A DNA stretch of 64,000 bases from Bradyrhizobium altum (GCF_020889705.1 NZ_JACMYP010000008.1:23926-87925); one strand, 5' to 3'. Numbered from the stretch's first letter, positions 18,691 through 28,035 are shown. Notes: generated from the letters alone by a model not told the origin. Numbers and translations are program-made.

Positions 18691-18735
18691 TTTAATCAGT
18701 CTGAGGAATTAAAATCCAACTATTCGATGTTGGAT
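18691..18735. promoter_or_regulatory. Composite inverted-repeat operator, copy 2
   Basis: TTTAATC (18691) followed by an ATTAAA half, then ATCCAAC (18714-18720), 8 bases, GTTGGAT (18729-18735). It is followed after 55 bp by another truncated CoA-transferase start at 18791. Confidence 0.65.
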
Positions 18736-18790
18736 TTACAGACAGCGCACGTGGTCAGAATACGGGGCCTGCAATCGGAGAGGTGTCCCG

Positions 18791-18850
18791 ATGAACTCCT
18801 TCCTGCCAAACGAATTATTCGACGACCGCCCGTTTTTTCGCCCTACCGAT
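18791..18850 (+). pseudogene. Second truncated copy of the CoA-transferase start
   Basis: MNSFLPNELFDDRPFF corresponds to the first 16 residues of the CoA-transferase at 22550, preceded by the same GAGAGGTG ribosome site and the operator copy. Similarity ends at about residue 17. The ~235 bp up to 19086 hold no gene I can support. Confidence 0.7.
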
Positions 18851-19086
18851 TGCAGAAGGTCAGAGTGCACCCTGATCGCTGAATGCTCCGACGACGACGT
18901 CTTTGATTGGCCTGGCTACCGGATCACGGTCGTCGAGCTTTCAAAGCGCGAAGTCGACCTAGTGCAATCTTGCGCTGACCAATCCAAAGGTATTGCGAAC
19001 GCCATCGTACAATGGAGATCACCTGCGCGCCTGCGCAGAGTAAGGGCGAGCCAATAAGGCCCCCACCTCGCAGAGGAGAACTGCCC

Positions 19087-19377
19087 ATGCAATTCATGAT
19101 TCTGTTCAGCCGCCATCCGGATAAGGCAACAACCCCTGCCCCTACCGAGATCAGGGAAGCGGAGTTCGAGAAAGTGCGCGGTTTCTATACCGAGGGGCTG
19201 GTTCAGCAGGTCTGGCTGCGGGGCGACGCTGGAGGAGCCTGTATGATCGTGGAAGCGCACGCGATCGATGATATCGCCCAGAAGCTTGGTGAGTTGCCGC
19301 TCGTTCGCGCTGGCTTCTTGCAGTCCCCGCTGATCGTGCCGCTAAAGCCTTATTCCGGCTTTGCGCCGCACTCGTGA
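19087..19377 (+). CDS. Muconolactone delta-isomerase / YciI-like small protein
   Basis: 96 residues from the ATG at 19087, with GAGGAG eight bases upstream. The sequence MQFMILFSRHPDK..., EKVRGFYTEGLVQQVWLRGDAGGACMIVEA and LGELPLVRAGFL fits the small ferredoxin-like alpha/beta proteins of the muconolactone isomerase group. The quinone oxidoreductase relic starts 10 bp later, so they form a transcription unit. In aromatic catabolism this family isomerises muconolactone, but many members are uncharacterised, so the activity is not assured. Confidence 0.7.
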   Translation: MQFMILFSRHPDKATTPAPTEIREAEFEKVRGFYTEGLVQQVWLRGDAGGACMIVEAHAIDDIAQKLGELPLVRAGFLQSPLIVPLKPYSGFAPHS

Positions 19378-19387
19378 GGAGTGCACA

Positions 19388-20375
19388 ATGAAAGCGGTCG
19401 TCCTTAGGGAATTCGGTGGTCTCGAGAACTTGTCTCTGGATGACCTTCCTATCCCTCGTGTCAGTCGAGGGTCAGTTCTAATTCGTGCCGCCGCTGCGTC
19501 GGTCAATCCGGTCGATGTCAGCATCCGAAAGGGGTCCCCGTTCAGCCCGTCTCTTCCCGGGACCATCGGATGTGACGTCGCCGGAGTTGTGGAGGCCGTG
19601 GGCGAAGACGTGAGGGAATTTGCCCCAGGCGACGAGGTGTTCGGTTGCGTTGGCGGTGTTCGCGGTTCAGGCGGAACGCTCGCCCAGTACGTGCTCGCGG
19701 ATGCCAGGTTGTTGGCGCAAAAGAAGAACTCTTTCCATGAAAGAGGCGGCTGCGCTGCCCCTCGTTGCGATCACGGCCCACGAAGGACTAACTCGTGGCG
19801 GCGTTTCGCCCGCACACCGCGTCCTGGTCCACGGTGGTACAGGTGGAGTCGGTCACGTGGCCATACAGCTCGCCGCGGCGTATGGCGCAAAGGTTTTTAC
19901 CACGGTATCGGCGGGATCGCGCGCGACTGCATTGCGCATGGGTGCCATCGACGCGATCGACTATCGGGCTGAAACGGTGGAGGCTTACGTCAGGCGCGTC
20001 ACTGGCGATGCCGGTTTCGACATCGTATTCGACACAATCGGCGGTCAACATCTCGAACAGTCATTCCGGGCTGCAAGAAATGGCGGGCAGGTCGTTTCCA
20101 CCATGGCCCTGACCACGGTCAATCTCAAGGCGATGCATCTGAAAGGGTTGTCTCTGCACGTCATATTCATGCTGTTGCCACTGTTGACAGGAGAAGGCCG
20201 CGAGCGACACGGCGCAATCTTGCGTGATGTTGCTGCGTTGGCCGACGCCGGCCATCTTCAACCACTCGTCGACGAAACTCGCTTCACTCTTGCGGCCGCG
20301 ACTGACGCCTACCAATATCTCGAATCGAGGGAGGCGACGGGCAAGGTCGTCATCGACATTGCGGAGGCAGCCTGA
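19388..20375 (+). pseudogene. Quinone oxidoreductase (MDR superfamily), frameshifted
   Basis: The first frame (from 19388) gives the GroES-like N-terminal domain: MKAVVLREFGGLENL, SVNPVDVSIRKG, GCDVAGVVEAVG, FAPGDEVFG. At about 19730 the reading moves to another frame, which gives SMKEAAALPLVAITAHEGL, the NADPH-binding HGGTGGVGHVAIQLA and the rest to 20375. One extra base in GAACTCTTTCC explains the change. No zinc-ligand set is evident, in line with the quinone reductase/enoyl reductase branch. It is either a recent pseudogene or an assembly error; with the shift repaired it would be a normal-length enzyme of about 329 residues. Confidence 0.85.
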
Positions 20376-20485
20376 TGGACGCGCACGACCCGGCTACACC
20401 GAACGCAGAACGTCAGGCGAGCGACACCCCGTCCGACATACCCGCGCTGTCCAGAGGCCCCCTGAAGTGAACAAGGCGACCGCTC

Positions 20486-21442
20486 ATGACCAACGTTCTG
20501 GTGCTAGAAACCCACGCAGACGCATACGCAGCCAATTTGCGTGAACGATTTAGCGATCTGGAGATTCAGGTCGCGCGATCTCCAGCTGACGATCATGTCG
20601 ACTATGGCAAGGTCGAGGTTCTAATCGCCTTCGGCTTGGGTGTCACGGAAGCGCTGTTCACGCGGATGCCGAACTTGAAATGGGTGCAATCGTTGGCGAC
20701 CGGCGTCGATTACTTTTTGCGCAATAAAACCCTGGCTCAGGACGTTCTTCTGACTAGCGGTCGCGGTATCCACGGGCCAGCTTTGCGCGAGACCGTCCTG
20801 CATCTGATGCTCTCGATCAGCCATGACAGTAACGGCCTCGTCCGTGACAAAACTTCTCGCCGCTGGGATCGTCGCGCGTGGCCCTTACTAGCCGGCAAAA
20901 CCGCAGTTGTGGTCGGCACTGGCATCGCGGGCGCCGCGATCGGTTACTTGTTGAAAGCCATGGACGTGCGGGTGATCGGCGTGAGCCAGACGCCTCGAGC
21001 GGTTCCCGGATTTGACGAGGTCGTGCCGCGACGAGAATTGCCAAAAGTTGCCGCAGCAGCGGATTACGTCATCAACGTGCTGCCTGGCGACGTGGCGAAC
21101 CGCAAGATCATCGACGGTAACGTTTTTGCCCATATGAAGCCCAGCGCTTATTTCATTAATGTCGGACGAGGGGATACGGTCGACGAGCAGGCGCTGATCA
21201 GAGCTCTCAGGGAACGCGATATCGCAGGCGCAGGACTTGATGTGTTCACTACCGAGCCGTTGCCGGACGAAAGCCCGCTATGGGACCTTCCCCATGTCTT
21301 CATGAGCCCGCATATTGGAGGCCTGTTTGAGGAGTATCAGCAGATGGCCATGCCACTGATTATCCGCAACATGACCGCCTATCTTGCCGATCGCGTCGAT
21401 CAGATGACGAACGTCATCGATCGCTCGGGGAAGGCCACATGA
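20486..21442 (+). CDS. D-2-hydroxyacid dehydrogenase
   Basis: 318 residues. The NAD(P)-binding fingerprint GTGIAG is at about 147-152, followed by the family signatures NVLPGDVANRKIID, INVGRGDTVDE (with the catalytic Arg region), a Glu in TTEPLPDESPLWDLP and the catalytic His in MSPHIGG. The family reversibly reduces 2-oxoacids to D-2-hydroxyacids. It lies about 110 bp after the quinone oxidoreductase relic on the same strand and may belong to the same transcript. The substrate is unknown. Confidence 0.9.
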   Translation: MTNVLVLETHADAYAANLRERFSDLEIQVARSPADDHVDYGKVEVLIAFGLGVTEALFTRMPNLKWVQSLATGVDYFLRNKTLAQDVLLTSGRGIHGPALRETVLHLMLSISHDSNGLVRDKTSRRWDRRAWPLLAGKTAVVVGTGIAGAAIGYLLKAMDVRVIGVSQTPRAVPGFDEVVPRRELPKVAAAADYVINVLPGDVANRKIIDGNVFAHMKPSAYFINVGRGDTVDEQALIRALRERDIAGAGLDVFTTEPLPDESPLWDLPHVFMSPHIGGLFEEYQQMAMPLIIRNMTAYLADRVDQMTNVIDRSGKAT

Positions 21443-21570
21443 CCGCATGATTGATCCACAAGTCGAGTACTCCACCGAGCTGCACCGACGCCGGCATGCG
21501 GTTCCTGGGTAACGAAGGCGCGACATTGGTGCGGATGTGATACAGGACTAAACGCAGGGGCCAAGTCGAT

Positions 21571-21675
21571 ATGAAGGTCGACCTGGCCGTTTTTCCTGTT
21601 TCGGACGTCGAACGCGCCAAACGCTTCTACCAACAGACTGGTAACAGAATCGCTTGCCATCGGGCGCTGCGTTAA
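21571..21675 (+). pseudogene. Glyoxalase/VOC family N-terminal fragment
   Basis: 34 codons reading MKVDLAVFPVSDVERAKRFY match the first beta-alpha unit of VOC-family proteins and then run into a TAA. The remainder of the ~130-residue domain is missing. A truncated relic. Confidence 0.65.
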
Positions 21676-21803
21676 CTGGGCAGGTCGGGACGCATTTGAA
21701 AAATGCAACCGGCCATCGCAGGGGCGCGCGGGCTTACATCTCGTCCAGAGATACCGCTGCGTGCCAACGGACCGCGATCGAGTTTTCCAAATGGCGGCAG
21801 AAA

Positions 21804-21885
21804 GAGCGTGCAGACATTGGCGGAGATATTCGCCGCCGCGGAGTCGGGCTTCAATATCCTCGTGGACAATGCTGGAGCAGCCTGA
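21804..21885 (+). pseudogene. Short-chain dehydrogenase internal fragment
   Basis: About 25 codons ending LAEIFAAAESGFNILVDNAG correspond to the segment around the NNAG motif of short-chain dehydrogenases (here DNAG). Neither the Rossmann start nor the catalytic YxxxK is present. A relic lying next to the VOC fragment. Confidence 0.55.
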
Positions 21886-22452
21886 GCTCATCCTTTATTG
21901 TTAAGCGTCGCCTAAGCGCTCCACCTCGCGCGCACTGCAAATCGGTTTAAAAATGGCTCAGGAGGAAGTCACGTTCGCTGCCCGAACTCAACCGGATAGT
22001 TGACATCCTCAATACGAAAACCGCAGCAGCAATAGAGCTTCTGAGTCGCCTACCGATGTGGAAACGGAGGTTTAGGTCTCTCACCCGCGTTGTTCCTGAG
22101 CGATGTGCTTATGAAAGTGCAAGCAACAGAGCGCAGCACGCCAATCCGCCAGAGAGCCTCTCAAGAAGTTTTTGTCGGGAAATAGCCATCACCACGCAGG
22201 ACGTTGCGAGCATCAGGATCGAGTACCGAGTTGGGACGCTTGCCCGGGCAGGGCGCCAGCGGTGGTGCACTTTCATTCCGAACCGCAGCCTAACGTTGGA
22301 CACGTCCTTCTAAATCCTGTCACACCGTGATTTCGGCGGCCGCTGTGTTCGTTGCAATTTTTGCCGAATGGATCCGTTGCCAGGAGCACTTTGCTCTCTC
22401 TGCATTTCAAGCTGGCGGTGTCGAGTTCAAGCTGCTTATTCCTCGACCGAAA
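21886..22452. other. Intergenic region, nothing recognised
   Basis: About 570 bp between the SDR relic and operator copy 3; no gene with recognisable motifs on either strand. Confidence 0.4.
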
Positions 22453-22497
22453 TTTAATCTGGCGGCCAGATTAAAATCCAACAAGTTTATGTTGGAT
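22453..22497. promoter_or_regulatory. Composite inverted-repeat operator, copy 3 (best-formed)
   Basis: A perfect 10-bp inverted repeat, TTTAATCTGG / CCAGATTAAA with a CGG centre (22453-22475), abuts a second inverted repeat, ATCCAAC (22476-22482) / GTTGGAT (22491-22497). It lies 52 bp before the ATG of the intact CoA-transferase. Such paired dyads upstream of a start are typical of a dimeric regulator; the LysR protein at 26699 is a candidate. Confidence 0.72.
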
Positions 22498-22549
22498 GTG
22501 CAGATAGCGACGTGTTGAGAATGCGGCTCCATAGATGAGAGGTGCCGCG

Positions 22550-23818
22550 ATGAAATCCATCTTGCCGAACGCAGTGTTTGATGAGCGCCCGCTGTTTTCG
22601 GGACTTAGGGTTCTCGATATCGCCAGTTTCATCGCTGGCCCTACTGCTACGACCGTGCTGTCGGATTTTGGTGCCGAAGTGGTCAAGGTAGAAGCACCCG
22701 GGATGGGGGATCCGTATCGACACACATACTTGAGCCCGCCAAATCCATCTTCGAAAGAAAACTATGCATGGCAGCTCACCAATCGCAACAAGCGAAGCTT
22801 GGTGGTGGATTTGAAGAACCCACATTCGGCGGAGGTTTTGGCTCGCCTAGTAAAGTGGGCCGACGTTCTCGTGACGAATTTTCCTCCTCGGGTGCGACAA
22901 AGGCTGGGTTTGAACTACGAAGATGTATCTTTGCTCAATCCACGTCTCATCTACGCCGATATCACCGGATATGGTGAGGTGGGACCGGAAGCGGACAAGC
23001 CCGGATACGACACGACTGCGTATTGGGCGCGTTCGGGTTTGATGCATGTCACTCGCCAAGCGTCTAGTCCGCCCGCCTTGCCGGTGCCAGGGATTGGCGA
23101 CCATGCCACTGCGATCTCCCTCTACGCCGGAATCGTGAGCGGGCTTTATCGGCGCGAGCGCACCGGCAAGGGCTGCAATGTCCGCACCTCCTTGATCGCC
23201 AACGGCGTGTGGGCGACAGCCATGTGGTTGCAGGCCGCGCTGCAGGGCGCGAAGTTCAGCCACGAAATAGATCGACGCCGTCCCCCGAATGCACTCTTCA
23301 ACAGTTACCGAAGCCAGGACAGTCGCTGGATCCTGCTCGCGTTCGTCCAGGAAGACAAGAACTGGCCCGTTTTTGCTCGGGCTATCGAGCGCTCCGACAT
23401 GCTGTCGGATCCGAGGTTCGCTGATGCGGAGCGTCGTCACGCTAACTCCGGCGCCTTGGTGGCTGAGATCGATCGTGTGTTCGGCGGGCACCCGCTCGCG
23501 CATTGGAGGTCGGTTCTCGATGCCGCTCACCTGCCTTATGGAGCCGTGCAGGTCTGGGATGAAATCGTGAAAGATCCACAATTGCTGGCCAACCACATCC
23601 TCGTTCCGATAGCGGAAGGCGGCGGAGTGACAATGACGGTGGACAGCCCAGTGGTCATCAAGGAGTCGCCTAAGGTCGCGCCCCGCACGGCTCCCGCACT
23701 GGGCGAACACACCGACGAGGTACTGGAGGAACTAGGCTTCGATGCAGCTCAGATCGATGAGCTGCGCGCCGCCGGCGCAATCCCGCATGCCCCGCAAAGC
23801 AGCAGACTTCATGAATAA
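22550..23818 (+). CDS. CaiB/BaiF (class III) CoA-transferase
   Basis: 422 residues from the ATG at 22550, chosen because GAGAGGTG lies just upstream and the two truncated copies begin at the same codon; an in-frame ATG at 22535 overlaps this ribosome site. Hallmarks: LRVLDIASFIAGPTAT, LSDFGAEVVKVEAPGMGD, NRNKRSLVVDLKNP, the region around the catalytic Asp (aligned to GIGDHATAISLYAGI), and the late PYGAVQVWDEIVKDPQ. Class III enzymes move CoA between carboxylates. The acyl-CoA dehydrogenase follows 31 bp later, so this gene probably activates the substrate of the operon. The promoter carries operator copy 3. Confidence 0.92.
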   Translation: MKSILPNAVFDERPLFSGLRVLDIASFIAGPTATTVLSDFGAEVVKVEAPGMGDPYRHTYLSPPNPSSKENYAWQLTNRNKRSLVVDLKNPHSAEVLARLVKWADVLVTNFPPRVRQRLGLNYEDVSLLNPRLIYADITGYGEVGPEADKPGYDTTAYWARSGLMHVTRQASSPPALPVPGIGDHATAISLYAGIVSGLYRRERTGKGCNVRTSLIANGVWATAMWLQAALQGAKFSHEIDRRRPPNALFNSYRSQDSRWILLAFVQEDKNWPVFARAIERSDMLSDPRFADAERRHANSGALVAEIDRVFGGHPLAHWRSVLDAAHLPYGAVQVWDEIVKDPQLLANHILVPIAEGGGVTMTVDSPVVIKESPKVAPRTAPALGEHTDEVLEELGFDAAQIDELRAAGAIPHAPQSSRLHE

Positions 23819-23849
23819 GTGAGCATCTGACAAACAAAGGAGAAAGAAC

Positions 23850-25058
23850 ATGTCAATAGTGACGAAACCCACCGCGACCGAAAAGGCGATCTTCCATTGG
23901 GATGATCCGCTGCGGTTGGACTTGCAACTGACCGACGTCGAAAGGGAAGTCCAACGGAAAGCATTCGAATACGCGCAGGGGAGTCTTCTGCCTCGCGCGC
24001 TCGAAGCACATAGGACGGAGAATTATGAGGACATCCCATCCCTGGTGAAGGAATTGGGCAGCAACGGGTTTTTAGGTATCAACCTGCACGGCTTCGGCTT
24101 CCGCGGCCTGAACCATGTCTGTTACGGCCTTGTGTCCCGCGAGCTCGAGCGGGTCGATTCCGCCTATAGAACCGTATACAGCGTTCAATCCAGCCTGGCG
24201 ACCGAAGCAATCTATCTGAACGGATCAGAGGAACAGAAGGCAAGATTCCTTCCGGGTTTGGCCAGAGGTGAATTGATCGCGTGTTTTGGTCTAACCGAAC
24301 CAAATCACGGCTCGGACCCAGGGTCGATGGAAACCAGGGCAACGAAGGTGTCTGGGGGCTATCAACTCAATGGACACAAGAAATGGATCGGCCTCGCAAC
24401 CATTGCAGATATTCTGGTTATTTGGGCGAGGGACGAAGAGGGCATTGTCCGAGGATTTATCGTCGAAAATGGCACTCCCGGACTAAGCGCGGAGAATATT
24501 CATGGAAAGTTTTCCTTACGCGCCGCTCCGACATGCGAGTTCCGATTGGATCAAGTGTTCGTTCCCGAGACGAATGTACTTCCGAAAGCCAAGGGGTTGT
24601 CGGCGCCGTTTATGTCGCTGAACAAAGCACGATTTAGTATCGCCTGGGGAGTGATCGGTGCCGCCGAGGCATGCTGGAAAATTGCGAGAGACTACACCTT
24701 GCAACGGAAGCAATTTGGCCGACCATTGGCTGCAAACCAACTCATTCAGCGGAAGTTGGCAGATATGGAAACGCAGGTTGCCTTGATGTCGCAGGCATGC
24801 CTGAGAGTCGCAAGATTGCTCGATGAGGGTGAGTGCGCGCACGAGGTGATCAGCCTGGTCAAGCGCTACTGCGCCAAGACAGCACTTGAGATCGCATTGA
24901 CGGCACGAGACATGCTCGGAGCCAATGGCATCATCGACGAGCATCACGTCATTCGGCACGTGCTGAACTTGATGGCCGTAAATACCTACGAGGGTACTGA
25001 CGATGTCCACGCGCTAATCCTGGGCCGCGCTCAAACCGGGATATCCGCCTTTACCTGA
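23850..25058 (+). CDS. Acyl-CoA dehydrogenase, glutaryl-CoA dehydrogenase type
   Basis: 402 residues with AAAGGAGAA before the ATG. It starts with FHWDDPLRLDLQLTDVER like glutaryl-CoA dehydrogenases and has the FAD-binding signature [20 protein letters not shown]. The C-terminal NTYEGTDDVHALILGRAQTG includes the expected catalytic Glu (YEG). Glutaryl-CoA dehydrogenases oxidise and decarboxylate glutaryl-CoA; related enzymes act on other acyl-CoAs. It lies 31 bp after the CoA-transferase, a common pairing in which the transferase makes the thioester. A close relative is at 57028. Confidence 0.92.
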   Translation: MSIVTKPTATEKAIFHWDDPLRLDLQLTDVEREVQRKAFEYAQGSLLPRALEAHRTENYEDIPSLVKELGSNGFLGINLHGFGFRGLNHVCYGLVSRELERVDSAYRTVYSVQSSLATEAIYLNGSEEQKARFLPGLARGELIACFGLTEPNHGSDPGSMETRATKVSGGYQLNGHKKWIGLATIADILVIWARDEEGIVRGFIVENGTPGLSAENIHGKFSLRAAPTCEFRLDQVFVPETNVLPKAKGLSAPFMSLNKARFSIAWGVIGAAEACWKIARDYTLQRKQFGRPLAANQLIQRKLADMETQVALMSQACLRVARLLDEGECAHEVISLVKRYCAKTALEIALTARDMLGANGIIDEHHVIRHVLNLMAVNTYEGTDDVHALILGRAQTGISAFT

Positions 25059-25208
25059 GCGTGGTCGTACCGCCAACACGTATGCATACCGTGCAAGCAA
25101 AGGACGCGCGCACCCGGCGCGTCCAGTGCCACCGCCTTGTAAGTACCGAAGGGCCTCCGCGCAGCATTAGGCCCGCGGAATGAAGATTCACAATCGATGA
25201 GAGAACCT

Positions 25209-26201
25209 ATGATGTCCAACAGCAGGGAAGTTCGAAAGATAGCAGTCGTCGGTACGGGAGTTATCGGCGCGAGCTGGGCCGCCCTGTACCTGGCGCGTGG
25301 CTTCAACGTCGTCGCGACCGATCCGGCTCCCAATGCGGAGGCCGATCTGCGTCAATATGTTGACGCCGCCTGGAAAGCGCTCGAGGTTCTCGGACTTTCG
25401 CAAAATGCCTCGAAAGATCGTCTTGAATTCACTGGCGATATGAAGCGCGCACTGGCGGACGCGGACTTTGTCCAGGAGAGCGGGCCAGAACGCCCGGATT
25501 TCAAGATCAAGCTGTTTGCGGAAATCGACGCGGCTACTCCTCCCGATTCGGTGATTGCATCGAGTTCGTCCGGGCTGACGATGAGCATCATCCAGTCTGC
25601 GTGCAAGCATCCAGAACGCTGTGTCATTGGGCACCCCTTCAATCCTCCTCACATGATTCCGTTGGTCGAGGTCGTCGCGGGCGCCAAAACCTCACCCGAA
25701 ACCGTGCATCGAGCACTCGAGTTTTACAGATCGATCGGCAAAAAGGCGATCCATGTCCGAAAGGAGATGGTTGGACACGTTGCGAACCGTATCCAAGGCG
25801 CGCTGTATCGCGAGGTCGTTTACCTGATCGAGCAAGGCGTGCTCGATGTGGCTGATGCCGACGCTGCTGTAAGCTGGGGACCTGGGCTGCGTTGGGGCGT
25901 AATGGGACCCAACATGCTGTTTCACCTTGGTGGCGGTCAAGGTGGTATTCAACATTTCATGGATCACCTCTCTGGCCCGATCTCGACCTGGTGGAAAGAT
26001 CTCGGGACGATCACGGAGTTTACCCCGGAGATCAGGCAAACAATCATCAGCGGAGTCCTCAAGGAAGCCGGTAGCCGCCCCTTAGAGGAACTTGAGCGCG
26101 AACGTGACACCATGCTGCTGGAATTACTTGCCGCACGCGCGAATGCTGCTCGCCGCGAAAGAAGCCAAGCGTCTTTAGCTCCAAAAGAAGAAGTTCAATG
26201 A
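25209..26201 (+). CDS. 3-hydroxyacyl-CoA dehydrogenase family protein (L-carnitine dehydrogenase-like)
   Basis: 330 residues from the ATG at 25209 (GAGAG upstream; 25197 is an alternative). The NAD-binding motif is VVGTGVIGASWAALYLARG near the start. It is followed by ASSSSGLTMSIIQ, the catalytic-His motif GHPFNPPHMIPLVEVV and the helical C-terminal domain with VANRIQGALYREVVYLIEQG. The single NAD domain without hydratase and the closing FHLGGGQGGIQHFMDHL resemble L-carnitine/lambda-crystallin-type dehydrogenases, which oxidise 3-hydroxy acids. It lies 150 bp after the acyl-CoA dehydrogenase, so it is probably the same pathway. The substrate is inferred, not shown. Confidence 0.85.
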   Translation: MMSNSREVRKIAVVGTGVIGASWAALYLARGFNVVATDPAPNAEADLRQYVDAAWKALEVLGLSQNASKDRLEFTGDMKRALADADFVQESGPERPDFKIKLFAEIDAATPPDSVIASSSSGLTMSIIQSACKHPERCVIGHPFNPPHMIPLVEVVAGAKTSPETVHRALEFYRSIGKKAIHVRKEMVGHVANRIQGALYREVVYLIEQGVLDVADADAAVSWGPGLRWGVMGPNMLFHLGGGQGGIQHFMDHLSGPISTWWKDLGTITEFTPEIRQTIISGVLKEAGSRPLEELERERDTMLLELLAARANAARRERSQASLAPKEEVQ

Positions 26202-26449
26202 CGGCAACCAAACTCTTGTCGGCTGGATTGATCGCTGCCTTCATTTTCGCAATCTCCGCCGACGCTCACGAACACTCCGTGACCGAGCCACATGTCGTCA
26301 CGAAAGGCAATGCGAGGGCCTTCTCCACCGGCCATTGGATTAGCCGCAATGCTCGCATTCCAATACCGCACGCAAGTGAACTTGCTGCACCGCCCGACGA
26401 CGAGCCCGGCGGCGTTTGCGACGACGGCGACAATCCAAGGATATGTTGA
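26198..26449 (+). CDS. Small secreted hypothetical protein
   Basis: 83 residues; its ATG overlaps the preceding stop (ATGA), suggesting translational coupling. The first 23 residues form a signal peptide ending ISADA-H. The mature part is His- and Pro-rich with two Cys near the end (DDEPGGVCDDGDNPRIC). No family recognised. The position at the end of the CoA-transferase operon suggests co-expression. Confidence 0.6.
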   Translation: MTATKLLSAGLIAAFIFAISADAHEHSVTEPHVVTKGNARAFSTGHWISRNARIPIPHASELAAPPDDEPGGVCDDGDNPRIC

Positions 26450-26698
26450 AGAAGGCGTGCAGAAGAAGGAGATCGCCAGTCTCCAGCCTCGGGAGTGACG
26501 TGCGCATTTGCTGGAAAGTGAGCCGCAAGCGGTCGCTTCTTCGATCCGATCGCCACGATTTTCGAGGCCCCGTCGGGCAAGGCAAACAGCGTCGGGTCCG
26601 TCAACCCGGAGCTGATCCCGCATTGGGGGTATCCGAGGTGAAAGCTAACTCGCTGCATTCGATGGGCTCGATAACCGCCGAGTGTGGTCTCAACCGTC

Positions 26699-27628
26699 TC
26701 ACTGCGCTTGCCGAGCTGGCCGTTTCGGTTCACGACGCCGGCCGAGGGCGGTGGCCAAGTCGATGAAGGTGCGCACGGCCGCAGAAGGCTCGGCCGCGCG
26801 GAATGCTACCGCCAGCTCCACCTTCTCAGGAAAATCTGCGAGTGGTCGGAATACAATCTCAGGGAAGCCCAACGCGCGCATGGATTCAGGTCCCAGCACC
26901 ACGCCGTAACCGCCGGCGGCCATGGTGAGCGCCGTTACGAAATCGCAGACGTCATGGACCATCGTGACCGTGAAACTGCCAACGGTCGCCAGTCGTTCCA
27001 GGTAGCTTCCGAAGCCTAAGCTTTCAGTCAGCTGAGGGACGAGAAAGGGTTCATTGCCCAAGTCGGAGGCTCTTAGCGTGCGCTTGCGCGCAAGCGGATG
27101 ATCGGCGGCGAGTGCAAGGCAAAGAGCTTCGCGATGAATCACTTGGGCCGCCAGCCCCGCCGCATAACTCGGTCGGGGTCGTATTAGCGCAACATCCAGG
27201 CGACCTTCGGCGAGCGCGTCGAGCTGCCGCGGTGTCTCCATGTCGGTTAGGCGAAGCTGCACCGCAGGGCGACTGCGCCGGTATTCCCGCAGCAGGCTTT
27301 GGAGAGTACGGTTCATGGCCGCCGACGTCACGTACCCGACTTCGATCTGACCAAGCTCGCCGCGCGCCGCAAGGCGCCCGACCTGCTCAGCCCTTTCCAG
27401 CTGGCGGACGGCGGCAACGGCTTCCGATAAGAAGAGCTGCCCCGCCTCGGTAAGTGACACCGCCGCCCGCTTCCGGCGATTCAGAAGACGAGCGCCGAAT
27501 GCCTCCTCCAATCCCTTGATCTGTAAGCTCACCGCAGATTGCGCCACGTTCAGCCTGTCCGCGGCGCGCGCGAAGTGGAGCTCTTCCGCGACGGCGATGA
27601 AATAGCGGAGCTGGCGAGCGTCAAGCAT
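26699..27628 (-). CDS. LysR-family transcriptional regulator
   Basis: 309 residues. The N-terminal winged helix-turn-helix is typical: LRYFIAVAEELHFARAADRLNVAQSAVSLQIKGLEEAFGARLL. A periplasmic-binding-like effector domain covers about 90-300. It lies between the CoA-transferase operon (convergent side) and acetoacetate decarboxylase (divergent side). Its own start region holds TTTAATC-N8-GATCAAA (27636-27657), like the repeated operator, so it is a candidate regulator of that element and may autoregulate. Confidence 0.92.
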   Translation of the reverse strand: MLDARQLRYFIAVAEELHFARAADRLNVAQSAVSLQIKGLEEAFGARLLNRRKRAAVSLTEAGQLFLSEAVAAVRQLERAEQVGRLAARGELGQIEVGYVTSAAMNRTLQSLLREYRRSRPAVQLRLTDMETPRQLDALAEGRLDVALIRPRPSYAAGLAAQVIHREALCLALAADHPLARKRTLRASDLGNEPFLVPQLTESLGFGSYLERLATVGSFTVTMVHDVCDFVTALTMAAGGYGVVLGPESMRALGFPEIVFRPLADFPEKVELAVAFRAAEPSAAVRTFIDLATALGRRREPKRPARQAQ

Positions 27629-27635
27629 GTGCGAT

Positions 27636-27657
27636 TTAATCAGTCTCCTCGATCAAA
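27636..27657. promoter_or_regulatory. Partial operator copy at the LysR start
   Basis: TTTAATC, 8 bases, GATCAAA; this matches only the first dyad of the composite operator and lies 7 bp upstream of the LysR start codon. Confidence 0.5.
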
Positions 27658-28035
27658 ATCAAACGACCTCTTGTGCAAGCAAGGTCGCGGTTTCCAGTCA
27701 CAAGTTCGGTGCTCTCAAGGCCCGCTGGAAAGCTCTCGAAAGCCGCGCCACCGGTCGAAGCTGGCTGATTCATTCCAATCTCGTCGGTCGAACGCGCCGT
27801 TAGCGCGATAGTGGGATGTAGAGTAGAGCAATTTGATCAGTTTATCCGATTAAAATCCAACAATTCAATGTTGGATGTGCAGATAACGCGTGTGGTCAAA
27901 ATGCGAGACGTTCAAACAAGAGATCTGCCAGCGCCAGCTCGAGATGGCCGTGAGCCTGGCATTAAGCCGAGACGCGATAGCGCCCGACAATCTTTGTGTC
28001 CACACCCACCGAATTCGAGCAACAGGAGTTCAGCT
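27658..28035. other. Divergent promoter region between LysR and acetoacetate decarboxylase
   Basis: About 380 bp without a supported gene; it contains operator copy 4 at 27832-27876 and the AACAGGAG ribosome site of the decarboxylase. Nothing else recognised. Confidence 0.5.
27832..27876. promoter_or_regulatory. Composite inverted-repeat operator, copy 4
   Basis: TTTGATC (27832-27838), a GATTAAA half (27848-27854), then ATCCAAC (27855-27861), 8 bases, GTTGGAT (27870-27876). It lies 160 bp before the acetoacetate decarboxylase ATG, farther than in the other copies. Confidence 0.65.
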
